From NCBI GenBank assembly GCA_027492675.1, contig JAPUEI010000075.1:107260-171259 (forward strand): DNA of 64,000 bases, in the 5' to 3' direction. The DNA is from Propionibacteriaceae bacterium. GTDB taxonomy: Bacteria > Actinomycetota > Actinomycetes > Propionibacteriales > Propionibacteriaceae. Positions within the stretch are counted from its first letter, which is position 1. Every line of letters starts with the position of its first letter. The notes beneath the pieces are model-generated. The model saw only the letters and a program-made list of their open reading frames with translations, was not told the origin of the DNA and ran no database searches. This document shows, piece after piece, positions 20,537-29,314 of this stretch. A program made the translations under genes and the position numbers.

Positions 20537-20605
20537 ACCCGGAACCTACCCTTCTGCCGCGCGTCGGACGTTCCGCGGGACGCCTTCAAGTGCGCAAATG
20601 GGGCC

Positions 20606-20983
20606 ATGGTCAAATCACCTGTTGACCTGCGCGATAGTGTGAGGGGGGTGAGAGCGGTAATCGTTGCACGCATCATCGAAGGTCCGGACCAAGCGGTGTT
20701 CGTGAGCCAGCTTCGCCAGGCCAACACTGAGTTCCAGGACGCCGGATTCGAGGCCGAGCTCTCGGATGTGCTTCGTTCCGAACCTCGACTTTGCGGTCTG
20801 TGGGCGACTTGGAGCGCCGACCAGCGCTGGACTCCGAGCGCGTACGTGGAAGGCACCGAGACCGGCTGGTTCGACTCCGCTCGCCAGCTTGTGCGGGTGC
20901 ACGCAGATGAGGCCGCAGCTGTAGCCGACTTCATCCATCGAATGGCGGCGTGGTTGGCAACGGGTGAGGTACTCACGAACTGA
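20606..20983 (+). CDS. Hypothetical protein
   Basis: A 125-residue soluble protein, unrecognised. The region from VRAVIVARIIEGPDQ onward has balanced amino-acid use and helical ends (DEAAAVADFIHRMAAWL). The start is uncertain: ATG 20606 or GTG 20648; neither has an ideal ribosome-binding site. The next gene (NADAR) starts 76 nt downstream on the same strand. Confidence 0.5.
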   Translation: MVKSPVDLRDSVRGVRAVIVARIIEGPDQAVFVSQLRQANTEFQDAGFEAELSDVLRSEPRLCGLWATWSADQRWTPSAYVEGTETGWFDSARQLVRVHADEAAAVADFIHRMAAWLATGEVLTN

Positions 20984-21059
20984 AGCGGTTGCCCAACGCC
21001 CGGTTCTGCAGCGTTCGTGTGTTTGCCCATGTGGGAACGTCGTCTGCTGAAGACTGTCC

Positions 21060-21632
21060 ATGGTGGCGAAGGGTGTCGGTGGAGTCAGGTCGGTCGAGCA
21101 GCTTGTCCGGCTGGTGCAAGCTGGCGCCCACCCCAGGTATCTGTTCTTCTGGGACCCTCAAGGACGTCGCGATGGGCGTCTCGACGCGAGTTGCCTCAGC
21201 CAGTGGTGGCCGGTGCGGTTCCGTTGTGAAGGACACGACTTCGGGTCGGCGGAGCAGTACATGATGTGGCGCACGGCGCTGCTGTTCGGTGATTCTGCTC
21301 ACACCCAGCAGATTCTTCAGGCTCGTTCGCCCGCTCAGGCGAAGGCTTTGGGTAGGCAGGTCCAGCACTTCGATGAGGCGTTGTGGGCCGAGCATCGCTG
21401 GGAGACGGTCGTGTCGGCGTCTGTGGCCAAGTTCGCGAGTGACAGCGACTTGCGTGCGTTCTTGGTCGGTACTGGCCGGCGGGTGCTCGTGGAGGCATCG
21501 CCGGTCGACCGAATCTGGGGTATCGGCTTGGCCGCCGATTCCGATTTCTCTTCGGTGCCGCAGCGCTGGAGGGGACTCAACCTCCTCGGCTTCGCCCTCA
21601 TGGAAGCCCAAGACCAACTCGTCACCGGGTAA
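21060..21632 (+). CDS. NADAR family protein (YbiA-like)
   Basis: A 190-residue NADAR (NAD- and ADP-ribose-associated) domain protein. YLFFWDPQG, FGSAEQYMMWRTALLFGD, KALGRQVQHFDEALW and GIGLAADS are the family's conserved blocks. Characterised members act on ADP-ribosylated guanine or on riboflavin intermediates, so ADP-ribose removal is a reasonable guess; known members often occur in NAD-linked conflict systems. The start at ATG 21060 lacks a strong ribosome-binding site. No ADP-ribosyltransferase toxin is visible nearby. Confidence 0.85.
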   Translation: MVAKGVGGVRSVEQLVRLVQAGAHPRYLFFWDPQGRRDGRLDASCLSQWWPVRFRCEGHDFGSAEQYMMWRTALLFGDSAHTQQILQARSPAQAKALGRQVQHFDEALWAEHRWETVVSASVAKFASDSDLRAFLVGTGRRVLVEASPVDRIWGIGLAADSDFSSVPQRWRGLNLLGFALMEAQDQLVTG

Positions 21633-21696
21633 CCGCAGACGTCCGGATCTGCCGCTCTTCGCTGTCGCGCCGGCGCTATACAGCGGGAGTTCTGGC

Positions 21697-22158
21697 CTAC
21701 TCGTCGTGCCAGAACGAAACTGGGGTGTCGGGCAGGCCTGCAGCGTGATTCACGGCGACATCACCCTCGTACTCGTACTCCCACGGGATGACCCGGGAGA
21801 TGCGGTGCGCTGCGGTCTCGAAGTCGGGGGCGGGGCTGAAGGCGGGGACGACGCGCCGGATGGCTGCCTCGAGTTCTGCACGCGACCACTCCTTCATCAG
21901 CCACACTCCAGTCAGCGGCAAGACGGTTCCGCCAGGAAGGATCAGGTCCTCATCCCAGTGGTCCGCGCGATACCTCTCGGCAAGCATGCTCGGGGAGAAG
22001 ACCTTGAGGTCGAATGAGTCGGCGAAGTCCTCTCCGACTTGGCCGATCAGGACCTGGACGGTAACCCCAAAGTGCTGCGAACCGGGGGCCGGCTCAGTAT
22101 CTCCCCAGTGCCAGTGATAAATGATCTCTTTGATGTCCGCGGTGACGCCCGTGCTCAT
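21697..22158 (-). CDS. Imm8-like immunity protein
   Basis: A 153-residue acidic protein. GVTVQVLIGQVGEDFADSF followed by DLKVFSPSMLAER matches the Imm8 pattern of polymorphic-toxin immunity proteins. The second half (LMKEWSRAELEAAIRRVVP) is helical. Immunity genes normally follow a toxin gene, but no toxin is encoded next to it, so it may be an orphan kept for protection or a leftover. It is convergent with the NADAR gene. Confidence 0.65.
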   Translation of the reverse strand: MSTGVTADIKEIIYHWHWGDTEPAPGSQHFGVTVQVLIGQVGEDFADSFDLKVFSPSMLAERYRADHWDEDLILPGGTVLPLTGVWLMKEWSRAELEAAIRRVVPAFSPAPDFETAAHRISRVIPWEYEYEGDVAVNHAAGLPDTPVSFWHDE

Positions 22159-22362
22159 GGCTCAGATTGTGCCAAGCCAAGTGGCCGGGTGCGCACCGCG
22201 TCCTACCCTGACGCGTCGATCGCTCCCGAGGCGGAGCGAATGTGACGAGCACGCGCTTCTGCCGCGCATTGTGTGGGTCGTCACACGTGTCCTGCAATCG
22301 GACGAGCGAGAGGGGGAGCGCAGGAGGACGAGCCACCATGCCGCTCGCCGCTACTGTGGTTT

Positions 22363-22644
22363 GTGAACCGTCTGGGGCAGCAGTGGCCGGCGCTGGCGGA
22401 ACAAGTCGAGGCAGTCACGGTCGATCGGCAACGTGAAGTGGCTCTGCTTGCCGCCATGACCAGCCTCGACGCCGTCCGGTTGCCGGTTCCGGATTCCAAC
22501 GAAGAGGTCCTGCGACTGGAAGTCGAGCGCTGGGACCAGATCGCATGGGACATCCACGACCGCGACGCCGCCCAGCTCGACGCCTATGATCAGGCCTTGC
22601 GCCGCGCCCGTGCTAAGTGCCTACGCCTTGGCCCCATTCGGTGA
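22363..22644 (+). CDS. Small hypothetical protein
   Basis: A 93-residue helical, acidic product from GTG 22363 (VNRLGQQWPALAEQVEAVTV). The ribosome-binding site is poor, and the frame is open further upstream without coding character. The end (RRARAKCLRLGPIR) overlaps another small frame at 22610 in a way that suggests either a coupled gene or a frameshift. Unrecognised. Confidence 0.4.
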   Translation: MNRLGQQWPALAEQVEAVTVDRQREVALLAAMTSLDAVRLPVPDSNEEVLRLEVERWDQIAWDIHDRDAAQLDAYDQALRRARAKCLRLGPIR

Positions 22645-22738
22645 TGTCCCATTGGATGGGATCTACGAGGCGCTTCACGCTCTCGGGGCACCTGCCGATA
22701 CGGCTTTCCTGCTTGACATCTGGCGTTGCTCGACTTGA
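22610..22738 (+). CDS. Short ORF overlapping the previous gene, or its shifted C-terminus
   Basis: A 42-codon frame from GTG 22610, reading LSAYALAPFGDVPLDGIYEA and onward to RCST. Its composition is more protein-like than the last residues of the frame it overlaps. It may be a separate small protein or the original C-terminus of the upstream gene after a frameshift. Confidence 0.3.
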   Translation: MLSAYALAPFGDVPLDGIYEALHALGAPADTAFLLDIWRCST

Positions 22739-22839
22739 ACGGGCCAGCCGGGTCGGGACGCGAGGTTGCGAGAACGTTCACCAAGTAGGTGGCTCGAGCC
22801 GTCGGTCATGCCGCGCTCGGGGCGACGTCACGCTTGCAT

Positions 22840-23463
22840 CTATGTCCCTAACCAGCCGCGAAGGAGGTCTGCAACGCGACGCTCTTCGACGGCCGCCGCA
22901 TCCATCCGCGCACCGACAAGAGCCAACCGCTGGCTGACCAGCTCGCCTGCGTCGGCGTTGTCTCCTAGGCGGCTTAGGAGCAGCGCAGCTCGAGCCAGTC
23001 CGCGCGCGGTCGCGTACGCCGGCGATGATTGGATAGAGGCGAGAAGGAGATGTGGGTCCTCGGCGAGCATGGCCAAATGCGGCTGAGCGTAGGTGCGTAC
23101 TGCGTCGGCGATCTCGTCGCCCACGCAGACGACACTCTCTGATTCGACGAACCACTCGTGCCACCGGGCGTCCGGCATGAGGTAGCCGATGGACGTCGTG
23201 GCAGTGGTGGTCTGGTAGCCGTGGTCCGGCCAGCCACACAGGCGCTGCACCCCGGCCTCAAGTTCGTTGTCTCGGAAGTGGACATAGGCAGTTGCCGTCG
23301 CGGTTCCAGGTGCCGCGTGCTTCGACGCCACTCCGATCGCTACCACGCCCAGGTGGACGCGGCCCACGCTGCGTGTGAACCACCCTGCTGCTCGAGGTGT
23401 CCACCCTCGCGCGAGCATAGGTTCGCACATTGCGCCCACGATCAACTTCCGGCCAGTCACCAT
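22840..23463 (-). CDS. Hypothetical protein
   Basis: A 207-residue soluble protein from ATG 23463. The middle has HFRDNELEAGVQRLCGWPDHGYQ-type beta/alpha character, and the C-terminal half is helical (YATARGLARAALLLSRLGDN). No family recognised. ATG 23430 (MCEPML) is an alternative start. It stands alone among other minus-strand unknowns. Confidence 0.5.
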   Translation of the reverse strand: MVTGRKLIVGAMCEPMLARGWTPRAAGWFTRSVGRVHLGVVAIGVASKHAAPGTATATAYVHFRDNELEAGVQRLCGWPDHGYQTTTATTSIGYLMPDARWHEWFVESESVVCVGDEIADAVRTYAQPHLAMLAEDPHLLLASIQSSPAYATARGLARAALLLSRLGDNADAGELVSQRLALVGARMDAAAVEERRVADLLRGWLGT

Positions 23464-23573
23464 GCAGCGATCATGTTCTCGGCCTGTCCCTCTGGCAACA
23501 CGCCGCGCGCACCCGCGCACCCGCAACAGACCCCGCCCGATCGACCGTTCATGCCGCCATCAGCGAAGGGTCC

Positions 23574-23975
23574 CTAGCCGCGTCGCAGCCAGACAGTTAC
23601 CCGATCCGAGTGGGTGGGTGGTTCACAAGCGATTTGGACGGACCAACGACCCGCACCGATCGGGAGAGCGTCTTCGAGGTCTGCATCGCCGACAGTGAGA
23701 ACGCCAGACGGGACGTCGATAACACCGCTGAATGAGACGGGTCCGGGAGCTTCACGGTCCACCCAGATCGCGATTTGGACCTCCGCCGGAGGAACGTCGT
23801 CCTCGTCCGAGACCACGTTGAGGTCCACATCCTCCGCGTGTCGCACTTTGATCACGAAGCCGTGAGGCGACTGGGAGATCCAAGAGTGGGAGAGTTCCGG
23901 AACTTCGACCCTGTCGCGGTCCAGGAAGAGCACGATGCCCCATCGAAAGGGCCGCTTGGTCTGCCAGGAGTCCAT
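23574..23975 (-). CDS. Hypothetical protein
   Basis: A 133-residue acidic, beta-rich protein. I prefer ATG 23975 (MDSWQTKRPFRWGIVLFLD), which follows AAGGATGGAG; ATG 23999 is the alternative. Its size and acidity resemble immunity proteins, but no family is recognised. Confidence 0.5.
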   Translation of the reverse strand: MDSWQTKRPFRWGIVLFLDRDRVEVPELSHSWISQSPHGFVIKVRHAEDVDLNVVSDEDDVPPAEVQIAIWVDREAPGPVSFSGVIDVPSGVLTVGDADLEDALPIGAGRWSVQIACEPPTHSDRVTVWLRRG

Positions 23976-24047
23976 GGCTCCATCCTTCAGCAACTCCATG
24001 CCTCCTGCTCGGCACCGCGCGCAGCTGCCGCGGATTGCCCAGGGCGA

Positions 24048-24365
24048 TCAGGAGAACGCTCGGCCTGGTGGGGTGTCCCCGGCGGCGTAGGCATCCAAGA
24101 CCCGATTCGCCTTCGCCTCGATACCTTCCACGGACTCGACTAAGCGAACGGTGCCGATCCACGAACGCTCGAACGTCACCCAAGCGAAGTCGTCGAAGCC
24201 AACTTCGGGCCAGACGGGTAGCCGGAACTCATAGGTGATTCCTCGAAACGTCATCCGACGCGCAGCTCGAGCTTGAAAGCTCACGCCATCACTGGAGAGG
24301 TCGTCGCGACGTTGGTTGATCGCGGCAGCGACATGAGCCAGTTGCTCGCTCGGTCCCGTGCCCAT
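24048..24365 (-). CDS. Hypothetical protein
   Basis: A 105-residue soluble protein from ATG 24365 (MGTGPSEQLAHVAAAINQRR). It has an N-terminal helix and a beta-rich middle (RRMTFRGITYEFRLPVWPEV). Unrecognised. It is divergent from the gene at 24469. Confidence 0.5.
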   Translation of the reverse strand: MGTGPSEQLAHVAAAINQRRDDLSSDGVSFQARAARRMTFRGITYEFRLPVWPEVGFDDFAWVTFERSWIGTVRLVESVEGIEAKANRVLDAYAAGDTPPGRAFS

Positions 24366-24468
24366 GGACACATGCTCCCGCACGTACTGGTGGGGATGCA
24401 CGCTCTTGCCAAAGTCATCGCGGTCGATCGTGCCGATGACCGTGCGCTACCGGCACTAGGGTTCGAAG

Positions 24469-24825
24469 GTGCCCGCTCTCGAAGTTTCGGATGACGAATC
24501 CTGGCTGGCGTCGCTCGGCGTCTTGCCTCAAACCGAAGGTGCAACGGGCAACGACTACGTTCGCGAACTGAGTATCCCCGTGGGCGATGCTGAAGAGGTC
24601 CAGATCACTTGGGACGTGACAGATTGCAGCGTTCGGGTGCGTCACTATCGGAGCGACGCGATCGTGTGCGATCTCTTCCGCGAGTTGGCGACTCTCCTGA
24701 CAGTGGTCAGCCGTGGGCCTGCTAGGGAAGTCATCATCGAGTTCGGCATCTGTGGAGTTGCTGGACGAAGCCGCATCCAAGTCGCACCATCCGTGCTCAT
24801 CACGGACGAAGTTCTTCGCGCCTGA
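24469..24825 (+). CDS. Hypothetical protein
   Basis: A 118-residue acidic protein from GTG 24469 (MPALEVSDDESWLASLGVLP). It looks alpha/beta and soluble, with no motif I can name. It resembles small immunity-type proteins in size and charge only. It is the last gene before base usage returns to the core pattern. Confidence 0.5.
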   Translation: MPALEVSDDESWLASLGVLPQTEGATGNDYVRELSIPVGDAEEVQITWDVTDCSVRVRHYRSDAIVCDLFRELATLLTVVSRGPAREVIIEFGICGVAGRSRIQVAPSVLITDEVLRA

Positions 24826-24947
24826 CGACGCACGACTTGGGCGCCGGCCGCGCGCTCCACTCGCGAGACCCGACTCCCTGGCCTGGCCTACCGGCATCGG
24901 ACAGCGACCCTAGGATCGGTGCAGGTCACCGTTCGAAGGAGTCGCAG

Positions 24948-25247
24948 ATGTCCGTTGAGGCGTTCGTCACGTTCGTCCACGTCCATGTTCTGCCGGGGAC
25001 CGAGGACGCGTTCCTCGCGGCGTCGCTGGAGAACGCCGCGAACTCGCGGCAGGAGCCGGGCGTGACGCGGTTCGACGTCGTCCAGCGGATGGACGATCCG
25101 ACGTGGTTCCAACTCATCGAGGGGTACGTGTCCGAGGACGCCGTGCTCGCCCATCGGGCGAGCGCCCACTACGCGGCGTGGCGGACGGCCGTCGACGAGC
25201 TCATGGCCGAGCCCCGTACCGCCGTGAGGTACGTCGCTATCAACTGA
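24948..25247 (+). CDS. Antibiotic biosynthesis monooxygenase (ABM/LsrG-like) protein
   Basis: A 99-residue ABM-fold protein (dimeric ferredoxin-like barrel). FVHVHVLPGTEDAFLAASLE, NSRQEPGVTRFDVVQ and SAHYAAWRTAVDELMAEPR match the quinol monooxygenase/LsrG group. The substrate is not predictable from sequence. ATG at 24948 follows GAAGGAG. Its 3' end overlaps the convergent nitrobindin gene by 8 nt. Confidence 0.85.
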   Translation: MSVEAFVTFVHVHVLPGTEDAFLAASLENAANSRQEPGVTRFDVVQRMDDPTWFQLIEGYVSEDAVLAHRASAHYAAWRTAVDELMAEPRTAVRYVAIN

Positions 25248-25704
25248 CGCGCGTCAGCGTGGACGCGAGGTGGTGCTCCTGCGAGCCGCCGGCCCAGTCC
25301 ATGTCCAGCCTGTACGTCAGCGTGTCTCCGACGAGCCGGAACGTCCGTACGAGCCGTACGACCTGCGTCGCGGTGGGCGTGGACTGTACGTCGGCGTCCG
25401 TCACCAGTGTGAGCCCTTCGGGGTCGAGCTGTACGGAGCCGGCGCCGAGCTCGGTCTGACCCGTCGGCAGTGAGGCGACGATCTCGATCGTGCCGGCCTC
25501 GTCGACGAAGCGCAGGTAGCCGCTCTCGGTGTGGGCCGGCGCGCCGTCGCGCGTCGTCCTCTCCACGAAGCCCACGAACGGCTTGCCGGTCTCGAAGAAC
25601 TCCCACACGTCCACGTAGTCGAACGGGCGGGGCGTGAGGCCGTGGCCCTCGCCTCGCCAGGTGCCGATGAGGGAGTTCGCGATCTCGACGCGCGGGTGCG
25701 GCAT
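25240..25704 (-). CDS. Nitrobindin-like heme-binding beta-barrel (DUF1794)
   Basis: A 154-residue protein of the nitrobindin/THAP4-C family, once annotated as fatty-acid-binding-like. The IGTWRGEGHG turn near the N-terminus is the hallmark. The proximal-histidine region QEHHLASTLTR lies near the C-terminus. Family members bind ferric heme and can react with NO or peroxynitrite. It is convergent with the ABM gene. Confidence 0.85.
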   Translation of the reverse strand: MPHPRVEIANSLIGTWRGEGHGLTPRPFDYVDVWEFFETGKPFVGFVERTTRDGAPAHTESGYLRFVDEAGTIEIVASLPTGQTELGAGSVQLDPEGLTLVTDADVQSTPTATQVVRLVRTFRLVGDTLTYRLDMDWAGGSQEHHLASTLTRVS

Positions 25705-25806
25705 GGGGGCTCCAGTCTCAGAGTTTCTGGTGCCAGAGCGTAGGGCTCCATCAAGGAAACGCGAACACCGGGGTGGTGGGCCCCTGGATTCGGCAGACTA
25801 TGCGCC

Positions 25807-26685
25807 ATGGCGTCTCACGACATGTCCGCGGGCGAGTCCCGGCGGCTCTCAGATCTCCTTCGCATCCTCCCCGGATCGGCGGTCGACCTCTCCTCGTACG
25901 ACACGAAGGCGGCCCCTGGCTTTCCCGGCGATGGCAAGAAGGATGCCGAGCGGCTGCGGTTGGGCATGGCCGACGAGCTCTCGGACCTCCAGGAGCGGCT
26001 GTTCGCCGACGGTCGGTCGTTCCCCGAGACCGCCAAGAGCGTGCTCGTCGTGCTGCAGGGCATGGACACCTCGGGCAAGGGCGGCACCATCAGCCACGTG
26101 TTCGGGCTCATGGCACCGGCCGGTCTGGAACTGACGGCGTTCAAGGCGCCCACCCCGGAGGAGCGCAAGCACGACTTCCTGTGGCGCATCACCAACGCGC
26201 TGCCGGGCAAGGGAATGATCGGCATCTTCGACCGCAGCCACTACGAGGACGTGCTCATCGTGCGCGTCGAGAACCTCGTGCCGCCGGATGTCTGGGGCAA
26301 GCGCTACGAGGAGATCAACGCGTGGGAGGAGCAGGTCGCAGCGTCTGGGACCCGGATCGTCAAGTGCTTCCTCCACATCTCGCCCGAGGAGCAGAAGGCC
26401 CGCCTCGCCGCGCGTCTGGCCGACCCGTCGAAGTACTGGAAGTACAACCCGGGGGATGTCGACGTCCGTGGGAAGTGGGCCGAGTACCAGGAGGCGTACG
26501 AGGTCGCGCTGAGCACGTGCTCGACCGAGGTCGCGCCGTGGTACGTGGTGCCCTCGGACCGCAAGTGGTATCGCAACTGGGCGGTCGCCACCTTGCTGCA
26601 CGAGGCGATGCTCTCCATCGATCCCTCGTGGCCGCCGGCGACGTTCGACGTCGCGACCGAGAAGGCGCGGGTCGCGTCCTCCTAG
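25807..26685 (+). CDS. ppk2: Polyphosphate kinase 2 family protein
   Basis: A 292-residue PPK2 enzyme, expected to transfer phosphate between polyphosphate and nucleotides (or NMP/NDP). Walker A GMDTSGKGGT lies near residue 91, and Walker B/lid motifs GIFDRSHYEDVL and KCFLHISPEEQKARLAARL follow. SDRKWYRNWAVATLL near the C-terminus is also characteristic. The subclass (ADP, AMP or GDP acceptor) cannot be set by eye. The gene stands 102 nt from its divergent neighbour and 22 nt before the GT-C gene. Confidence 0.92.
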   Translation: MASHDMSAGESRRLSDLLRILPGSAVDLSSYDTKAAPGFPGDGKKDAERLRLGMADELSDLQERLFADGRSFPETAKSVLVVLQGMDTSGKGGTISHVFGLMAPAGLELTAFKAPTPEERKHDFLWRITNALPGKGMIGIFDRSHYEDVLIVRVENLVPPDVWGKRYEEINAWEEQVAASGTRIVKCFLHISPEEQKARLAARLADPSKYWKYNPGDVDVRGKWAEYQEAYEVALSTCSTEVAPWYVVPSDRKWYRNWAVATLLHEAMLSIDPSWPPATFDVATEKARVASS

Positions 26686-26707
26686 GGCCTGGCGCGCCAC
26701 TAGGGTC

Positions 26708-28408
26708 GTGCGGGTGCAAGCGACTTCGAGTGTGACGCGACGCGAGGGCCTCGTCGCGGCAGCCGTGGCTGTCGCGGTGTTGGTGTTGTACTGGCTGGCC
26801 GCCTGGGCGCGAGGTGCCGTCGGCGCGCTGCGCAACGACGACTGGGTGTACGTGAGGGCCCTGTACAGGCTGGTGGACACCGGGGTGTTCGCCCCGGAGT
26901 TCTCACAGGCCTCGCTGCTCGGCCAGTTGGTGATCGCCGCCCCGCTGGTCGCGGTCGTTGGCCACTCCATCGTCGCCCTGCAGGCTCTGACGGCCCTGGT
27001 GTCCGCCTGGGGGCTGGTGGCGGGATACCTGTTGGTTCGGACGTTCCTGCCACGGCTGGTCAGCGTGATCGTCGTGGGTGCAGTGGCCGTCAGCCCCCTG
27101 TTCGGGTCGTTGGCCATCTCGTTCATGAGCGACCCGTACATGGACACGCTCTCGATCACCGCGCTCCTGCTCGGCAGCAAGGCGATGGGCCATGCGCGTG
27201 GCGGCTACGGCTGGCTGGCTGCTGCGCTGGTCGCTGGCTACTGGGCGTTCTCGGTGCGGGAGTTCGGGCTGGCGGCCGCCGCGTGCGTCGCCCTGGGCTA
27301 CCTGGTCGAGCGGCTCCGCAGGCGCTCGTACGGCCAGGCGCTCGTCGGCGCTGCCGCGGGTGCCCTGACCCTGGCGCTCGCCGTGGGGTTCTTGCTGTGG
27401 CGGCGGGCCATCCCCGGCACCATGGTCGCCGGCGGGGGAACGCCCTGGCCCTCGGAGTACGCGTTCTCGATGCTGAGCCGGTCCGCCATGACCCTGGGAC
27501 TGTTCGTCGCTCCTGTCGCGGCGCTCGCCTCGCCACGGCGCGCTCTCCTCGTCCTGCGGCGCCTGTGGTGGGTGCCCGCGGTGGCCGTCGCGGCCATCGG
27601 CGTGGCCGCGTGGTCGATGCGCAACAGGGTCTCGCTGAAGCTCCTTCCCAACTACGTGACCACCACGTTCCCGTACGGTGAAACCGTGGCCGGTGCCGCG
27701 CCGGCGGTGACCCCGCTGACGGCGTTCAGGGCCGAAGAGGCGATCGGCGCCCTGGTCGCGACAATCCTCGTCGCCGTCGTGCTGACCGCTCTCGTGACGA
27801 TCCCGGCGCGCCGCCGCGACTCCGAGGGGGGAGTGGCGCGTCCCGGGTTCGTCCTCACGGCGATGTTCGCGGTCGGATACACCGGCGGCATGCTCGCCGT
27901 GCAGGGCCTGACCGGTGCCCTGATGTTCGACCGGTACTTCCTCCCCAGCATCTTGCCGGTGGGCGCCACCGTCGCGTACGCCGCCGTTCGGGCGGGTCTG
28001 ACGACCCCGGTGATGCAGCGGATCGCCATCGCCGGCCTCACTGGACTCGCCGCGGTGGGCGCCTGGACGACGGACATCGCCAACCTCAACGATGGCGCGA
28101 AGAACGCCATGGCCACCACGTGGGTCGCGAAGGGGTACGCGCCGGCCACGGTCGACGCCGGCTACGAGTGGTTCGGCTACACCAACCCGAACCCGTTCGG
28201 AGTCCGTACGATCCCGGCGGGCCAGCCCTGGTACTGGGCTCTGTTCCCCGCGACGACGACATGCATTCGCGTCTCGTACGACGACGGCTCCGCGCTGCCC
28301 GGAGAGAAGGTCGTGGGCACCTCGGTGGTCACCACCCTCATCGGCCGCGAGGTCCGCTACCGGGTCAGCGTGCCTGAGGTGGCTCCCGCGGGGTGCCCCG
28401 TCGGCTGA
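26708..28408 (+). CDS. Multi-pass membrane protein, GT-C glycosyltransferase-like
   Basis: A 566-residue protein with about a dozen hydrophobic segments. A first-loop acidic motif (LRNDDWVYVRALYRL, about residues 42-56) fits the GT-C fold, whose members use polyprenyl-phosphate sugars outside the membrane. The last ~110 residues form an extracytoplasmic domain. The start is GTG 26708; GTG 26714 is equally possible. It converges, 3 nt apart, on the deoxy-sugar operon that ends at 28412, which also carries a GtrA/GtrB pair. I infer it could be the transferase that uses the sugar they export. Confidence 0.75.
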   Translation: MRVQATSSVTRREGLVAAAVAVAVLVLYWLAAWARGAVGALRNDDWVYVRALYRLVDTGVFAPEFSQASLLGQLVIAAPLVAVVGHSIVALQALTALVSAWGLVAGYLLVRTFLPRLVSVIVVGAVAVSPLFGSLAISFMSDPYMDTLSITALLLGSKAMGHARGGYGWLAAALVAGYWAFSVREFGLAAAACVALGYLVERLRRRSYGQALVGAAAGALTLALAVGFLLWRRAIPGTMVAGGGTPWPSEYAFSMLSRSAMTLGLFVAPVAALASPRRALLVLRRLWWVPAVAVAAIGVAAWSMRNRVSLKLLPNYVTTTFPYGETVAGAAPAVTPLTAFRAEEAIGALVATILVAVVLTALVTIPARRRDSEGGVARPGFVLTAMFAVGYTGGMLAVQGLTGALMFDRYFLPSILPVGATVAYAAVRAGLTTPVMQRIAIAGLTGLAAVGAWTTDIANLNDGAKNAMATTWVAKGYAPATVDAGYEWFGYTNPNPFGVRTIPAGQPWYWALFPATTTCIRVSYDDGSALPGEKVVGTSVVTTLIGREVRYRVSVPEVAPAGCPVG

Positions 28409-28411
28409 CGC

Positions 28412-29314
28412 TCAGCGTTCGGCGACCAGCGCGACGAACTCGTCGTACTCGCGGATGTAGTCGCCCGCGTCGTAGGGGTGTGAGGCGAAGACGCCCAGGA
28501 GCGTCCCCGGCTCGTACTCGTATTGCGATCCCCACGTCATCGCCGGCATGTGGAGTGCCACGCCCGGGTTGTCCAGGACGTACGTGCGCCTCTCGTGGCC
28601 ATCGTCGACCAAGCAGGTGACGGACCCGGCGAGCGCGACCAGGAGCTGCTGGCACTGACGGTGGGCGTGCATGCCGCGGACGTGCCGGTTCGGCACGTCG
28701 AAGACCGTGAAGAAGCGCGTCGGGACGAACGGCAGCCCATCGAACTCGACGGCCGTGAGGGACCCGCGGATGTCGGAGGCGGTCGTGAGCTTGTACAGCG
28801 GGGGTGTGATCGTGTCGGCCGCTGCCCGCTGCGTGCCCCGCGTCTGCTCAGCGTCGACGTAGCGCACGATCCGCGCCGGGTTGCCGACGACGACGGCGTA
28901 CGGGGGGACATCCTTGGTGACGACGGACCCGGCACCGATCATCGCGCGCCGACCGACCGTCACGCCGGGCAGGATCACGGCGCCGCCGCCGATCGAGGCG
29001 CCCTGCTCGATGTGAGTCTGGGCGAACGCTTCGGGGTACTGCTTGCTGCGGGGGAAGGGGTCGTTGGTGAAGGTCACGTTCGGGCCGACGAACACGTCGT
29101 CGGCGAGATGCACGCCGTCCCAGATCTGGACGCCGGACTTCAGGGTGACGCGGTCGCCGATCGTGACGTCGTTCTCAACGAAGACACCGTCGTTGATGTT
29201 GACGTCCTTGCCGATCTGAGCGCCCGGGAGGACATGGGCGAAGGCCCACACCCGTGTGCCGTCACCGATCGTCGTCGACTCGCAGATCCCCTGCGGGTGC
29301 ACGAAGTAGCCCAT
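28412..29314 (-). CDS. Bifunctional sugar N-acetyltransferase / dTDP-sugar 3,4-ketoisomerase (FdtD-like)
   Basis: A 300-residue fusion. Residues ~1-155 are a left-handed beta-helix acyltransferase with hexapeptide repeats (IGKDVNINDGVFVENDVTIG) and PPYAVVVGNPARIV. Residues ~165-300 are a WxcM/FdtA-type cupin (HVRGMHAHRQCQQLLVAL, PAMTWGSQYEYEPGTLLGVF). From established work, FdtD of Shewanella has this same domain order and carries out both steps of dTDP-Fuc3NAc synthesis. With the aminotransferase upstream, it supplies 3,4-ketoisomerisation and N-acetylation. Whether the product is Fuc3NAc or Qui3NAc cannot be told from sequence. Its start overlaps the GtrA frame by 53 nt. Confidence 0.85.
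   Translation of the reverse strand: MGYFVHPQGICESTTIGDGTRVWAFAHVLPGAQIGKDVNINDGVFVENDVTIGDRVTLKSGVQIWDGVHLADDVFVGPNVTFTNDPFPRSKQYPEAFAQTHIEQGASIGGGAVILPGVTVGRRAMIGAGSVVTKDVPPYAVVVGNPARIVRYVDAEQTRGTQRAAADTITPPLYKLTTASDIRGSLTAVEFDGLPFVPTRFFTVFDVPNRHVRGMHAHRQCQQLLVALAGSVTCLVDDGHERRTYVLDNPGVALHMPAMTWGSQYEYEPGTLLGVFASHPYDAGDYIREYDEFVALVAER

Larger units (their letters stand above)
13807..24947. other. Accessory region of hypothetical and immunity-like genes
   Basis: This stretch has lower GC, looser gene packing and far fewer GTACG pentamers (seven in about 11 kb, against nine in the first 1.04 kb). Its recognisable families (DUF2971, NADAR, Imm8-like) are typical of variable, conflict-related regions. 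No integrase, transposase, tRNA gene or flanking direct repeat was found, so its mode of acquisition is unknown. Confidence 0.7.
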
